Part shown: piece after piece, positions 17,873 through 26,543 of the stretch | How the letters are laid out: every line of letters begins with the position of its first letter | How positions within the stretch are numbered: position 1 is the stretch's first letter | Assembly (NCBI RefSeq): GCF_002927275.1 | Contig: NZ_PRKW01000001.1 | Location: forward strand, 248,001-312,000 | Length of the DNA stretch: 64,000 nucleotides | From: Arthrobacter pityocampae | Lineage (GTDB): Bacteria; Actinomycetota; Actinomycetes; Actinomycetales; Micrococcaceae | Direction of reading: 5' to 3' | Translations under genes and position numbers: made by a program | Notes under the pieces: generated by a model | What the model saw: only the letters and a program-made list of their open reading frames with translations | Databases searched by the model: none | Told to the model about the DNA's origin: nothing

Positions 17873-19831
17873 ATGAAAAGCCCCTTCTCAGTCGCTACAG
17901 TCTTGGCGAGAGCCATCCGTTTCCTATCAGCGTTGCTGATTCTCCTACTCATTGCGGGCGCTCAAAGCGCCGCTGCGGCTCCCCTAGTCTCGGCCCCCTC
18001 GATCGTCCAAGCAACTGGCACTGCCCCATCGGGGCTTGCTTCACCCTCTCAGGAACTGACAAGCATCAAGCTCACTTGGAATGCGTGGAACAACGCACCG
18101 CGCTACCGCATCCAGTTCTCCACCAAGCCCGACATGTCCGGCGCCACCTATTACCGGTACGGGACGACCAGCGCGACGATCACCGGGCTGACGAAGAACA
18201 CCACGTATTACTTCCGAGTCAGGGCTCTCGACTCGGACAACTCAACGGCGCTCAGCCCATACTCCGATGCAGTCAAGGTGAGCACGAAGACCGATTCCCT
18301 CTCACCGACCGGGTTGAAATTTACCGAGCAGAGCGAGTTCGGCATCAAACTCGCCTGGAACGCGTGGAACAACGCACCGCGCTACCGCATCCAGTTCTCC
18401 ACCAAGCCCGACATGTCCGGCGCCACCTACTACCGGTACTACACCACCACCGCTGACATCCGCGGCCTCACCCCCAACACCACCTACTACTTCCGCGTCT
18501 CAGCGATCTCCGCCGACGGAACCACAAGCCTCAGCCCGTACTCCAGCGCCATCACCGCCAAGACCACCGCCGCTGCCCCGACGGCAACTCCCGCACCGAC
18601 CGGGTTGAAATTCACCGAGCAGAGCGAGTTCGGCATCAAACTCGCCTGGAACGCGTGGAACAACGCACCGCGCTACCGCATCCAGTTCTCCACCAAGCCC
18701 GACATGTCCGGCGCCACCTACTACCGGTACTACACCACCACCGCTGACATCCGCGGCCTCACCCCCAACACCACCTACTACTTCCGCGTCTCAGCGATCT
18801 CCGCCGACGGAACCACAAGCCTCAGCCCGTACTCCAGCGCCATCACCGCCAAGACCAGCCCCACGCTGGTCCTGCCGCCGATCAACAATCCGCTTCGAGT
18901 CGCTAGCTATAACGTGAAGTGTGCCAACTGCTTCGCCGGCGATCCCAACGAGCTACCTTGGGCGGATCGCCGAGCGACGGTGGTCTCAACCATCAAGGCT
19001 CAGCTTCCCGATGTCCTGGCTGTCCAGGAGGCGTCTCAGGGCTGGCTGAAAGACGATTCGCGGCCAGGCGGGATATCTCAGTTCGAGGACCTCGCCGAAC
19101 GTTTAGTTGCCAGCGGTGCTCCGTACAAACTGACCAATACGAAGCGAAACAATTGCGTCAATCAGGCCACACCGACCAATTGCGTCTACCAGTATCAGGG
19201 AGCGTCGCAGGGAACAAAGCTGCTCTTCAACGGCACGACCGTGGATCTGCTCAACGAGGGATCGCTTGCCCTACCAGCGCTCACGGGCCAGGAGAATGAC
19301 CGGTATGTCGCGTGGGCAACCTTTAGGCAGAAGACCACGGGCAAGAAATTTCTCGTTGCCAATGCGCACCTGCAATTGGGAAGTGGGGAGGAGTATCAGG
19401 CGCTCCGCGACCGGCAGACGAGGAGCATGCTCGCCGAGATCAAGTTGAGGAATCCAGAAGATCTTCCGGTCCTCATCACGGGCGACCTCAACTCTCACAA
19501 ATGGACCAGTCCCTCCAATGTCCCGTACGACGTCATCACGGCGGCTGGATATGTCGATCCACTGGGAAACACATACGCCACGGATCTGCCGAGTTCCGGT
19601 GCGACAGTGGAGCACCGGATCGGGACTTTCTATGACAGTTTCAACGCATTCAAACGCCTCGCAAATGCTCGGAACGACTACGGCAACGGGACCTACTTGG
19701 ATTACATCTTCACCTCGAAGATGAGGGTCTCGGAATGGGAGACCGTCGTGAACGTTGATTCAGCGGGAAATTTCATAGGTGTCATCCCGTCGGATCACAA
19801 CATGATACGGGTCGACGTCGAGCTGCCGTGA
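17873..19831 (+). CDS. Secreted protein with three FN3 domains and an endonuclease/exonuclease/phosphatase domain
   Basis: 652 residues from ATG 17873, preceded by ACGAGGAA. Residues 1-~36 form a Sec signal (hydrophobic LSALLILLLIAGAQSAAAA). Three fibronectin type III domains follow (~46-139, 145-231, 242-328); the second and third are nearly identical. Residues ~340-652 are an EEP (DNase I/exonuclease III-like) domain with RVASYNVKCANC, DVLAVQEASQ, VANAHLQLG, VLITGDLNSHKW, YLDYIFTSK and the terminal PSDHNMI (catalytic Asp-His). The domain hydrolyses phosphodiesters, with nucleic acids or phospholipid-like and teichoic phosphodiesters as candidate substrates. Its location at the end of a wall-polymer arm is suggestive, but the substrate cannot be read from the sequence. 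Confidence 0.85.
   Translation: MKSPFSVATVLARAIRFLSALLILLLIAGAQSAAAAPLVSAPSIVQATGTAPSGLASPSQELTSIKLTWNAWNNAPRYRIQFSTKPDMSGATYYRYGTTSATITGLTKNTTYYFRVRALDSDNSTALSPYSDAVKVSTKTDSLSPTGLKFTEQSEFGIKLAWNAWNNAPRYRIQFSTKPDMSGATYYRYYTTTADIRGLTPNTTYYFRVSAISADGTTSLSPYSSAITAKTTAAAPTATPAPTGLKFTEQSEFGIKLAWNAWNNAPRYRIQFSTKPDMSGATYYRYYTTTADIRGLTPNTTYYFRVSAISADGTTSLSPYSSAITAKTSPTLVLPPINNPLRVASYNVKCANCFAGDPNELPWADRRATVVSTIKAQLPDVLAVQEASQGWLKDDSRPGGISQFEDLAERLVASGAPYKLTNTKRNNCVNQATPTNCVYQYQGASQGTKLLFNGTTVDLLNEGSLALPALTGQENDRYVAWATFRQKTTGKKFLVANAHLQLGSGEEYQALRDRQTRSMLAEIKLRNPEDLPVLITGDLNSHKWTSPSNVPYDVITAAGYVDPLGNTYATDLPSSGATVEHRIGTFYDSFNAFKRLANARNDYGNGTYLDYIFTSKMRVSEWETVVNVDSAGNFIGVIPSDHNMIRVDVELP
18304..18857 (+). 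repeat. Near-identical tandem FN3-coding repeat, period 291 bp
   Basis: The segment from 18304 and the segment from 18595 are offset by 291 bp (97 codons) and match over about 262 bp with essentially one visible difference (TTT versus TTC early in the unit). A shorter block of the same sequence (around 18072-18150) also occurs in the first FN3 domain. Such DNA-level identity implies recent duplication or ongoing gene conversion. Confidence 0.9.
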
Positions 19832-19854
19832 CCCGTCGGCACCACCCGAAGACG

Positions 19855-19915
19855 ATCGCGCAGGGCCCGCTTCCTCGGCACTATCAGCCTGTGGAGGGAG
19901 GGCGCCCTGCGCGAT
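19855..19915. terminator. Bidirectional terminator-like hairpin between convergent arms
   Basis: ATCGCGCAGGGC at 19855-19866 pairs perfectly with GCCCTGCGCGAT at 19904-19915 (12-bp stem, 37-nt loop). It lies in the 124-bp gap where the plus arm and the minus arm of the wall-polymer locus converge. Confidence 0.6.
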
Positions 19916-19955
19916 TGCGTATGTCGCAGCTTCAGCGCATCAGTCCATGAATTGA

Positions 19956-21491
19956 TCAGGGACTTGTGACCAGCGACGCAGCGACATTGGACTCCAATTT
20001 GCGATCCATGGCGATGCGCATCTCGCCGGCCCACTGTCTGGTAACGGCACTGTCGGAGAAGCGCTCCGCCGTTTCGCGTGCAGCCTGACGCATGGCGCGC
20101 GATCGCTCGGGTGACAGCGAGACGACCTCGGCAACACGTCGGGCAAGCGCTGACTCGTCGCCCGCTTCTACAAGGAAACCGTTCACGCCATCGTCGATCA
20201 GATCTGCTGGACCGTACGGAATGTCGTAGGCAATAGGAAGGCATCCCCCGCTCATCGCCTCCAGGAGGACGAGCGGTAGACCCTCCGTAGTGCTGGTTAG
20301 CAGTGTGAACGACGCAGCCCATAGGTGCTGGCGTGCGGCCTCACTGAACCCGGGCATGCAAACGTGGGAATTCATTCTTGACGCCTGCACAAGCCGATCC
20401 AGCCGGTCCCGGTGCGGGCCCTCACCAAAAATTGTCAGGCTGCAATCTGTCCCCGCTTCTCGTGCAGATGCAATCGCCCCGATGGCGTGCTGAACGCGTT
20501 TGCGGGCATTGAGGCTCGCGAGCATGACCCCGACACCGGGTGCGCGGTCCTCGTTGGGGTCGAAAGGGACGAGCTCTGTGCTGTTCGGAACCACGCCGGT
20601 CGACTTGACCGCCCCATACACCTCGTTGACGTCCTTTCGCTGCGCGGCAGTCAGGAAGATCACCGCATCAAATAACTCCAGCCGCTCGAAGGTGTAGCGC
20701 CGAACACTGCTCAGCTGCCCGAACGGGGGTTTTGCGCCGGCGGCCATATGTGAATTGTGAACGAGATGCATGGTGATGACGTTCGGTCTGCGGTAGCGAG
20801 TGAGGAAATTGGCGGTCGTCTTACTGTCGATAATCATGAAGGTCTCCCTGCCAGCAACCACAGTGTCGAGCCAGTACAGATACAAAGGCCACATTTGGTT
20901 CCATGCGGCAACGGGCTCACCGGCCGAGTTGCACAGACAAATGAGCCGTCCCCCCTCGGTACCGCGCTCCACCAGATCCCGACGATCGGAGGCATATACC
21001 GATCCGTCGGTTCTCAGATAGTCGATTTGAAGGACGTCGTCCCGTGACTTACCGTACCGCACGCGTCTGCGGAATTTTCCGGAGAATGTCTCGGTCTCAC
21101 CCTCCTCGGGAGCGATGGCCAGGTACTCTCCATTCACACGTGGGGCGGAGACTGCCGCGGATAGGACGACGTCGGGCAAAGATCGCAACTCATCCCACAG
21201 ATTCCGCAGCTTCATACCCGGCAGGAGCTCGCCGCTCACTTCGAGTTCACAGGCGATGTCCAGATAATCGGACTGGTAGTCGAACGTGAGTATGTCAACG
21301 TCTTGTCCGCCTTCCGATACGAAGGCCCGGGAGCGGCGTAGCATCGCGCTTGTCATACCCCCGTAGTCGAAGGGGATGCCCCACGTTACCGCGCAGTGGT
21401 ACGCGTCAGGCATGACGCCTGCGCGGGGATCGGTGTCGCGTTGCAGCATAGCTTTGTCGTACCTCTCATTGTTTGATCTCGACAAGTCCAT
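19956..21491 (-). CDS. TagE-like GT4 glycosyltransferase
   Basis: About 511 residues, cytoplasmic GT-B fold. The N-terminus (YHCAVTWGIPFDYGGMTSAML) carries the acceptor-side loop typical of poly(glycerol-phosphate) glucosyltransferases. The C-terminal half has VGVMLASLNARKRVQHAI, LTIFGEGPHRDRLDRL, the donor-site TSTTEGLPLVLLEAMSGG (E-x7-E) and YGPADLIDDGVNGFLVE. TagE/TarM relatives glycosylate wall teichoic acid. AGGTGA lies 7 nt before ATG 21491, with GTG 21494 one codon earlier as the alternative. It is the last gene of the minus arm, starts 7 nt after its paralogue ends (21499-23349), and shares the whole layout with it. The sugar donor and acceptor are unknown. Confidence 0.82.
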   Translation of the reverse strand: MDLSRSNNERYDKAMLQRDTDPRAGVMPDAYHCAVTWGIPFDYGGMTSAMLRRSRAFVSEGGQDVDILTFDYQSDYLDIACELEVSGELLPGMKLRNLWDELRSLPDVVLSAAVSAPRVNGEYLAIAPEEGETETFSGKFRRRVRYGKSRDDVLQIDYLRTDGSVYASDRRDLVERGTEGGRLICLCNSAGEPVAAWNQMWPLYLYWLDTVVAGRETFMIIDSKTTANFLTRYRRPNVITMHLVHNSHMAAGAKPPFGQLSSVRRYTFERLELFDAVIFLTAAQRKDVNEVYGAVKSTGVVPNSTELVPFDPNEDRAPGVGVMLASLNARKRVQHAIGAIASAREAGTDCSLTIFGEGPHRDRLDRLVQASRMNSHVCMPGFSEAARQHLWAASFTLLTSTTEGLPLVLLEAMSGGCLPIAYDIPYGPADLIDDGVNGFLVEAGDESALARRVAEVVSLSPERSRAMRQAARETAERFSDSAVTRQWAGEMRIAMDRKLESNVAASLVTSP

Positions 21492-21498
21492 CACCGGT

Positions 21499-23349
21499 TC
21501 ACCTGAGCACCATGCTCAGATTGCCGTGCCGTGTCGCGTAGATCTGACGGGACGTGCCGTGGTCGAACAGAGGAATCCTCCGGCTGACGGAATCAGGGTA
21601 CCGCCACGCCTCGAGTGAGAAATCAACGGTGCTGGGCGCGAGGGCATGCAGTAATGGGTCACCGATGGTGAATTCGAGGTGGTACCGTCCGTCGCCTTTA
21701 TCCACCACTGTCACCGCCGGAACACGGAAGAAATCCTGCTGCTTGCGTGGTCGCAATGCACAGAAAAAGTCAGGACGCACAGAGTCGCGGTCGTCCGGTG
21801 CCTCCAAATCGACGAGGAGGCTGATTTTCATCTGTCCGCCTGCCTCGAGGATGTAGTCGGAAGAAACGACGTCGACGTCCAATGGCGAGGACGGCGCGTA
21901 CTTACGCTCCCACACGTCCTGCATGACCTTCGCCCAACGTGGAACAATTGCGGTGTCCGCGAACGCTTGTGCACGCTGAATCGCGGCAACTCGCATGGAA
22001 GCCCGTTCATCTTCAGGCAACGTCACGAAAGCGCTGATGCAGTCGGCAAGTTCTGAGATGTTCCCGTACTCGACGATGAATCCGTTGACTCCCGAGTCGA
22101 TCACGGACGCCGGGCCGTAGGGTATGTCGTACGCGATCGGGACGCAACCCGCCGCCATCGATTCGACAATGACCAGAGGCATGGCCTCGGAGGTGCTTGT
22201 CAACAGCGAGAAGGATGCGAGGTCGAATTCCCGTCTGACTTCCTTACTATGGCCCCGCAGTCTCACGACGTCCTCGACTGCCAAGTTTTTGATCAGCTCC
22301 TCGAGGACCTCGCGCTGGGTGCCCTCACCGAAGACGTTCAGTTGGACCGTGCCGGCCAAAGACTCGTGTACCCGTTGGACGGCGCGGATCGAGTGATCAA
22401 TGCGCTTGCGGCGATTCAGGGAAGCGGCCTGGATTCCGATGGCGGCGGACCGTCGCGCTGTGGCGGGCGGCTCGACTGCGATGCTCCTGCTGATCGGGAT
22501 CACGAACGAGTTTCCGATGTCCGCGTACCGCTGGTGAACATCGGACGCCTGCTGTTCGGTCAGATAGATCACGCCGTCGAAGCGGTCGAGGAGCGGGAAG
22601 ACCTCCTGCGCGGAACGAGTCATCGTGGAGGCGAAGCCCTCGGTCCAGGACTCTAGGTGGGACTCGTGGATGACGTAAAGGACAACTGCAGTATCCCGAC
22701 GGAACGTGGACATGAACCTGGCGGTGTTCTTGTTATCGACGACGAACCAGGCGGGTGTCTCACCGACCAGGCTGTCAAGCCACTCGCGGTACAAACCCCA
22801 CGACGAGCCATAATGGCGAACAGGAATGCCGTCACTATCGCAAAGGGTGAGGGAACGCCCGCCGTGAGTGCCCTTGGAGCGCGCATCGTGCCGATCGGAG
22901 ACGAGCAGCGATCCATCCGAGCGGAAGTGGTCGATCTGAAGAAGTGTCCCGTCCTCCGAGTAGCGAGCACGTCGTGCATGAGGACCCTCTAGATCGACGA
23001 CGGGGCCCGCCCAGGTCGCTAGAGGTGAAAAACTGGCATACTCCTGATCGGCATCACGGTCGAGGGCATCGGCCAGCGCCGGCAGATCTTCCCACAGATT
23101 CAGTACAGAGGTGCCCTCCGACAGAAACCCCTCTGTCAACAGCTGATCCCGGATGGCCGAGTAGTCGCGGAAGTCATCAAAGGTGAGAATGTCGACGGGC
23201 CGCCCGCCGTTTGCGGCGAACGCCCGAGACCTGTGAAGCATGGCGTTCGTTCGACCTGCGAATTCGGTCGGCAGGCTCCACGTCACGGCGAAGTGTCGTC
23301 CGGCCGGCAATATTGGAGCATCACTCGTGAAGCTCGCTGGATCAAACAT
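21499..23349 (-). CDS. TagE-like GT4 glycosyltransferase with extra C-terminal domain
   Basis: 616 residues, a paralogue of the downstream gene. It has the same N-terminal pattern (FAVTWSLPTEFAGRTNAML, then AANGGRPVDILTFDD) and the same GT4 half (AIGIQAASLNRRKRIDHSI, LNVFGEGTQREVLEEL, TSTSEAMPLVIVESMAAGC, YGPASVIDSGVNGFIVEYG). Unlike its partner it carries ~100 further residues (~510-616, beta-rich, for example MKISLLVDLEAPDD) that may bind the polymer. The ATG overlaps the wecC stop by 8 nt and has GGGGGAAG upstream. Two adjacent paralogues suggest two distinct sugar decorations or two linkage positions on one polymer. Confidence 0.82.
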   Translation of the reverse strand: MFDPASFTSDAPILPAGRHFAVTWSLPTEFAGRTNAMLHRSRAFAANGGRPVDILTFDDFRDYSAIRDQLLTEGFLSEGTSVLNLWEDLPALADALDRDADQEYASFSPLATWAGPVVDLEGPHARRARYSEDGTLLQIDHFRSDGSLLVSDRHDARSKGTHGGRSLTLCDSDGIPVRHYGSSWGLYREWLDSLVGETPAWFVVDNKNTARFMSTFRRDTAVVLYVIHESHLESWTEGFASTMTRSAQEVFPLLDRFDGVIYLTEQQASDVHQRYADIGNSFVIPISRSIAVEPPATARRSAAIGIQAASLNRRKRIDHSIRAVQRVHESLAGTVQLNVFGEGTQREVLEELIKNLAVEDVVRLRGHSKEVRREFDLASFSLLTSTSEAMPLVIVESMAAGCVPIAYDIPYGPASVIDSGVNGFIVEYGNISELADCISAFVTLPEDERASMRVAAIQRAQAFADTAIVPRWAKVMQDVWERKYAPSSPLDVDVVSSDYILEAGGQMKISLLVDLEAPDDRDSVRPDFFCALRPRKQQDFFRVPAVTVVDKGDGRYHLEFTIGDPLLHALAPSTVDFSLEAWRYPDSVSRRIPLFDHGTSRQIYATRHGNLSMVLR

Positions 23350-24640
23350 TCTTCTTCCCCCAAAATCCCCGCGTATCGATCACTATTTTTCCGCTCAGGC
23401 TCTTGTCTGGAATGTCCCTGAAGCGATCGTGGTCCACCAGTAGCAGCACGATATCTGCCGCGTCGACGGCGTCCTGCATTTCGCACCGTTCCACATTGGC
23501 AATTCCTGAGACGACTGAGGGTAGATCCCTTTTAGTCCGTAAAGGCGTCGCCACCAGAAGCTGGGCGTGGGGTGCTGCGGATGCCAGGCGCTGGACGATC
23601 TCCACCGCCGGTGACTCGCGAACATCGTCGATGTTCGCCTTGAACGCAAGTCCGAGGCAGGCGATCACCGGCTCGGCGACGTTTCCGATCGCATTGAGGA
23701 CCCTATCCACGACGTGGCCCGGTTTGCTGTCGTTGACCTCGCGGGCCGTGCGGATCAGCGTCGAGTTCTCCGGGTCTGCTGCAACGATGAACCACGGATC
23801 TACGGCGATGCAGTGACCTCCCACTCCTGGGCCAGGGCTGAGAATATTGACCCTCGGGTGGTGGTTGGCCAATTTTATGAGCTCCCAGACGTCGATCTTG
23901 AGATTCTCGCTGATGATGCTCAACTCGTTGGCGAACGCGATGTTCACATCCCGATAGGCGTTCTCCACCAGCTTGCTCATCTCGGCTGTCGCCGCATCCG
24001 TGATATGAATCTCGCCTTGGCAGAACGACTGATAGAGCTGCCGGGCTGCTTCGGATGCATGCGGTGTCAGACCGCCTACAACGCGGTCGTTCGTGACGAT
24101 TTCGATCATGATCCGGCCGGGAAGCACCCGTTCGGGGCAGTGTGCCAGGTGCACCACGGGCTTGCCGTCCAGCCCATCGAGGCTGATATCGGGCCGCAGC
24201 TCGAGGAGGTATTCGCCGAGGCGCTGGGTGGTGCCGGGGGGCGACGTGGACTCGAGGATGACCAGCTCCCCGCCCTTGAGCTGAGGCGCTATTCCCTCAG
24301 CAGCGGCGCGGATATAGGAGAGGTCCGCGGTCTTGTCCGCCTTGAACGGCGTCGGGACCGCAACGATGTAGGCGCCGGCCTGCGGGGTCAGCGTTGTGGC
24401 GCTCAACGCCCCCTGGCTCACGGCCCCGGCGACGTGGATCCCGAGATCGGGCTCCACGAAAGGAACCTGCCCGTTGTTGACGGCGTCGACCGTCTCCTGA
24501 TTCACATCCACACCCACCACCTTCAATCCTGTGGTGGCGAGGATGGCGGCGGTGGGCAGGCCGATGTACCCGAGTCCGACCACGACGACGTCGGCCTGTC
24601 CGTTTCCGCTGTGGAGTGAGTCAGATATCGACATGCTCAT
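23342..24640 (-). CDS. wecC: UDP-N-acetyl-D-mannosaminuronate dehydrogenase (nucleotide-sugar dehydrogenase)
   Basis: 432 residues. It oxidises UDP-ManNAc at C6 to the uronic acid using NAD+. It has the Rossmann motif VVGLGYIGLPTAAILA (residues ~18-33), VPTPFK, LESTSPPGTT, HCPERVLPG, the EMSKLVENAYRDVNIAFANE helix with the catalytic Lys and Asn, and GPGVGGHCIAVDPWF with the catalytic Cys. The C-terminal NAD/UDP domain has GLAFKANIDDVRESPA. The ATG at 24640 overlaps the upstream glycosyltransferase gene by 20 nt; an internal ATG two codons later is possible. Together with wecB at 2678 it should provide UDP-ManNAcA, a known teichuronic-acid precursor in Micrococcaceae relatives. Confidence 0.92.
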   Translation of the reverse strand: MSMSISDSLHSGNGQADVVVVGLGYIGLPTAAILATTGLKVVGVDVNQETVDAVNNGQVPFVEPDLGIHVAGAVSQGALSATTLTPQAGAYIVAVPTPFKADKTADLSYIRAAAEGIAPQLKGGELVILESTSPPGTTQRLGEYLLELRPDISLDGLDGKPVVHLAHCPERVLPGRIMIEIVTNDRVVGGLTPHASEAARQLYQSFCQGEIHITDAATAEMSKLVENAYRDVNIAFANELSIISENLKIDVWELIKLANHHPRVNILSPGPGVGGHCIAVDPWFIVAADPENSTLIRTAREVNDSKPGHVVDRVLNAIGNVAEPVIACLGLAFKANIDDVRESPAVEIVQRLASAAPHAQLLVATPLRTKRDLPSVVSGIANVERCEMQDAVDAADIVLLLVDHDRFRDIPDKSLSGKIVIDTRGFWGKKNV

Positions 24641-26543
24641 AAGGCCTTCCGTAGAACTTCAGCTCGCTGGTCGCCAGCAGCTCGGAGTCGTCGATCTGCC
24701 AGGTGTGGCCGGACCCGTTCCGCGTCTGGACGTAGTTGAAGCGGTCCGCCGAATAGATGGAGCCGCCGGCGGCGGAAGCAGTCCGCAGAAATGCGGTGTC
24801 CTCCCCGCGTGGAATTCGCTTGAACGGAATGTCTCGGAACACTTCCGCCCGGGCCACGATGGTGGGACCCATGACGAAGTCGGTGAAGCGGTGCTCCCGC
24901 TCCCCCGATCGCAGGATCACCGCATTCGACGTAACGAGGTGCATGTAGTGCGCCTGCTTCCCGACAACATCCGCGTCAGAGAATCGCAACGCGAACAGCT
25001 GATCGCTCAGGTACTGCGGGCCGTAGTGGTCATCATCGTCCATCTTTGCGAGGACTTGCCCCTCGGCCGCTGCGACACAGCGGTTGAGGCACTCGCCGAG
25101 GGTGGTGTCCGACGGTTCGGCGAGGAACACGACGTCCTCGATCCCGTGATCGCGGGCGACGGCGCGAACCTCCCGCTCGGCGAGCGGGATCCCGTGAGCG
25201 AGAAGCACCAGCTGCGGGCTGACGCCTTCCTGGCTGCCGATGATGCGGCAGACGTGCTCCAGTTGGCCGGGTCGGATGGTGGGCACAAGTGCCGAGATCG
25301 AAGCGCGGTCGAGGCCAAGGCTCTTGTCCGGGGCGACCGCTGAGACGACGGTTTCAGCGCGGTGCGCGTAGGTGTGGTTCATCCAGATCCGGCGCTGCGC
25401 AAGATGGGCGGTGCGGTCGTTGAGTTCCGCGTTACGGACCAGGGAGCGCACGAGGTGCGAGGTTTCGGCCTGCGTCGTGGCCACGGGGACTTCGTCGGAT
25501 GAGAAGAACTGAGGAATCGCGGCACTGGGAGCCGAGATCACCGGTGTCCCTGAGGCCGAGATCTCGAAGATGCGTCGGGCGCACATGCTCGGTGAGTTGA
25601 CCACCGAATTGACGTTGAGGAACACCTTGTAGGCCTTGTAGGCCGTCAGCATCTGGTCATATCCGAGCGAGCCGACCACCCGGCCGGCGAGCGGCGGTGG
25701 GAACTGGTAGTCCGCGTCACCACCCAGCAACCGGGAGAAGATCTCGAGCCCGTGACGCATACCGGCCGATGCGTCGATCGCCCCACCCAGCAGGAACTCC
25801 AGCTGCTGCCGACGCTCAGGATATTTGTGGGCGAAGTACATGCCGGCGAAGGCAACATCCCGGCTGTGATGTCCCTGTGACGGGCGCACGGGATTGTGGA
25901 TGGCGGGCTGCGCGGCGAAGGGCAGGACAGCCACCCGGTCGTGGCCGAGGTCCTCGCGATATGACGCCAGGCGGCCTTCGTCCGAGGTGAAAACCCAATC
26001 GGCGAGCTTCGCGGCCTGAAGGAAGTCGGAGTAGTGGGGAGGATCCTCCTTGTTCCAGAAGACCGTTGGCACCCCGTGCTCGCGGCACCACGTCATGAGG
26101 TCATAGAACTCCGGCGACGGGCCCGCGGGTCCGCCCACTTTGCCGCGCCACAGGCGGCTGTTTCCCGCCCAGGCCGATTCGACGAAGACGAAGTCGAGGC
26201 CACCGCTGCGGCATTGTTCAGACCAGTGGCGCGGATCGAGGGGCACGATGGTCCACTCATAAGCGAAAGCCGAGGACGAGAACTCGTCGAGAATGACCCC
26301 TACGCGAACGTCGCCTCGCCGAGGGACCCTGGGGCTCGGCGGTGCGGCCGCGAATGAAAGACGACGCCGCTTCCCCATCCCGTTCCAGGCGCCTTCGGCG
26401 CCGCGTAGCCCGCCGGGGACGGCACGGCGACGCTCTGCTTCCCCCCTGGCGATCCACGCGTTCAACTGCTGGACCCCACCGTGCCGCAGATGCCAGAGCG
26501 CGCGTCGGACACTGATCAATACAGCGCCTCCCCTGCCGCTCAT
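24621..26543 (-). CDS. Two-domain glycosyltransferase (CgeB-like GT-B plus GT2-like)
   Basis: 640 residues. After a basic N-terminus, residues ~75-400 resemble CgeB/GT1_2 enzymes (VGVILDEFSSSAFAYE, FVESAWAGNSRLWRG, PTVFWNKEDPPHY, VAFAGMYFAHKYPERR, NSPSMCARRIFEISASGTPVI). Residues ~415-620 form a GT2-like GT-A domain with ALVPTIRPGQLEHVCRII and the metal-site run AKMDDDDHYGPQYL, followed by DTAFLRTA. It could add two sugars in succession. Its ATG overlaps the ATP-binding gene's stop (ATGA), so it is translationally coupled to the exporter genes. The substrate is not readable, but ManNAcA is a plausible donor given the wecC overlap downstream. Confidence 0.75.
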   Translation of the reverse strand: MSGRGGAVLISVRRALWHLRHGGVQQLNAWIARGEAERRRAVPGGLRGAEGAWNGMGKRRRLSFAAAPPSPRVPRRGDVRVGVILDEFSSSAFAYEWTIVPLDPRHWSEQCRSGGLDFVFVESAWAGNSRLWRGKVGGPAGPSPEFYDLMTWCREHGVPTVFWNKEDPPHYSDFLQAAKLADWVFTSDEGRLASYREDLGHDRVAVLPFAAQPAIHNPVRPSQGHHSRDVAFAGMYFAHKYPERRQQLEFLLGGAIDASAGMRHGLEIFSRLLGGDADYQFPPPLAGRVVGSLGYDQMLTAYKAYKVFLNVNSVVNSPSMCARRIFEISASGTPVISAPSAAIPQFFSSDEVPVATTQAETSHLVRSLVRNAELNDRTAHLAQRRIWMNHTYAHRAETVVSAVAPDKSLGLDRASISALVPTIRPGQLEHVCRIIGSQEGVSPQLVLLAHGIPLAEREVRAVARDHGIEDVVFLAEPSDTTLGECLNRCVAAAEGQVLAKMDDDDHYGPQYLSDQLFALRFSDADVVGKQAHYMHLVTSNAVILRSGEREHRFTDFVMGPTIVARAEVFRDIPFKRIPRGEDTAFLRTASAAGGSIYSADRFNYVQTRNGSGHTWQIDDSELLATSELKFYGRPYEHVDI

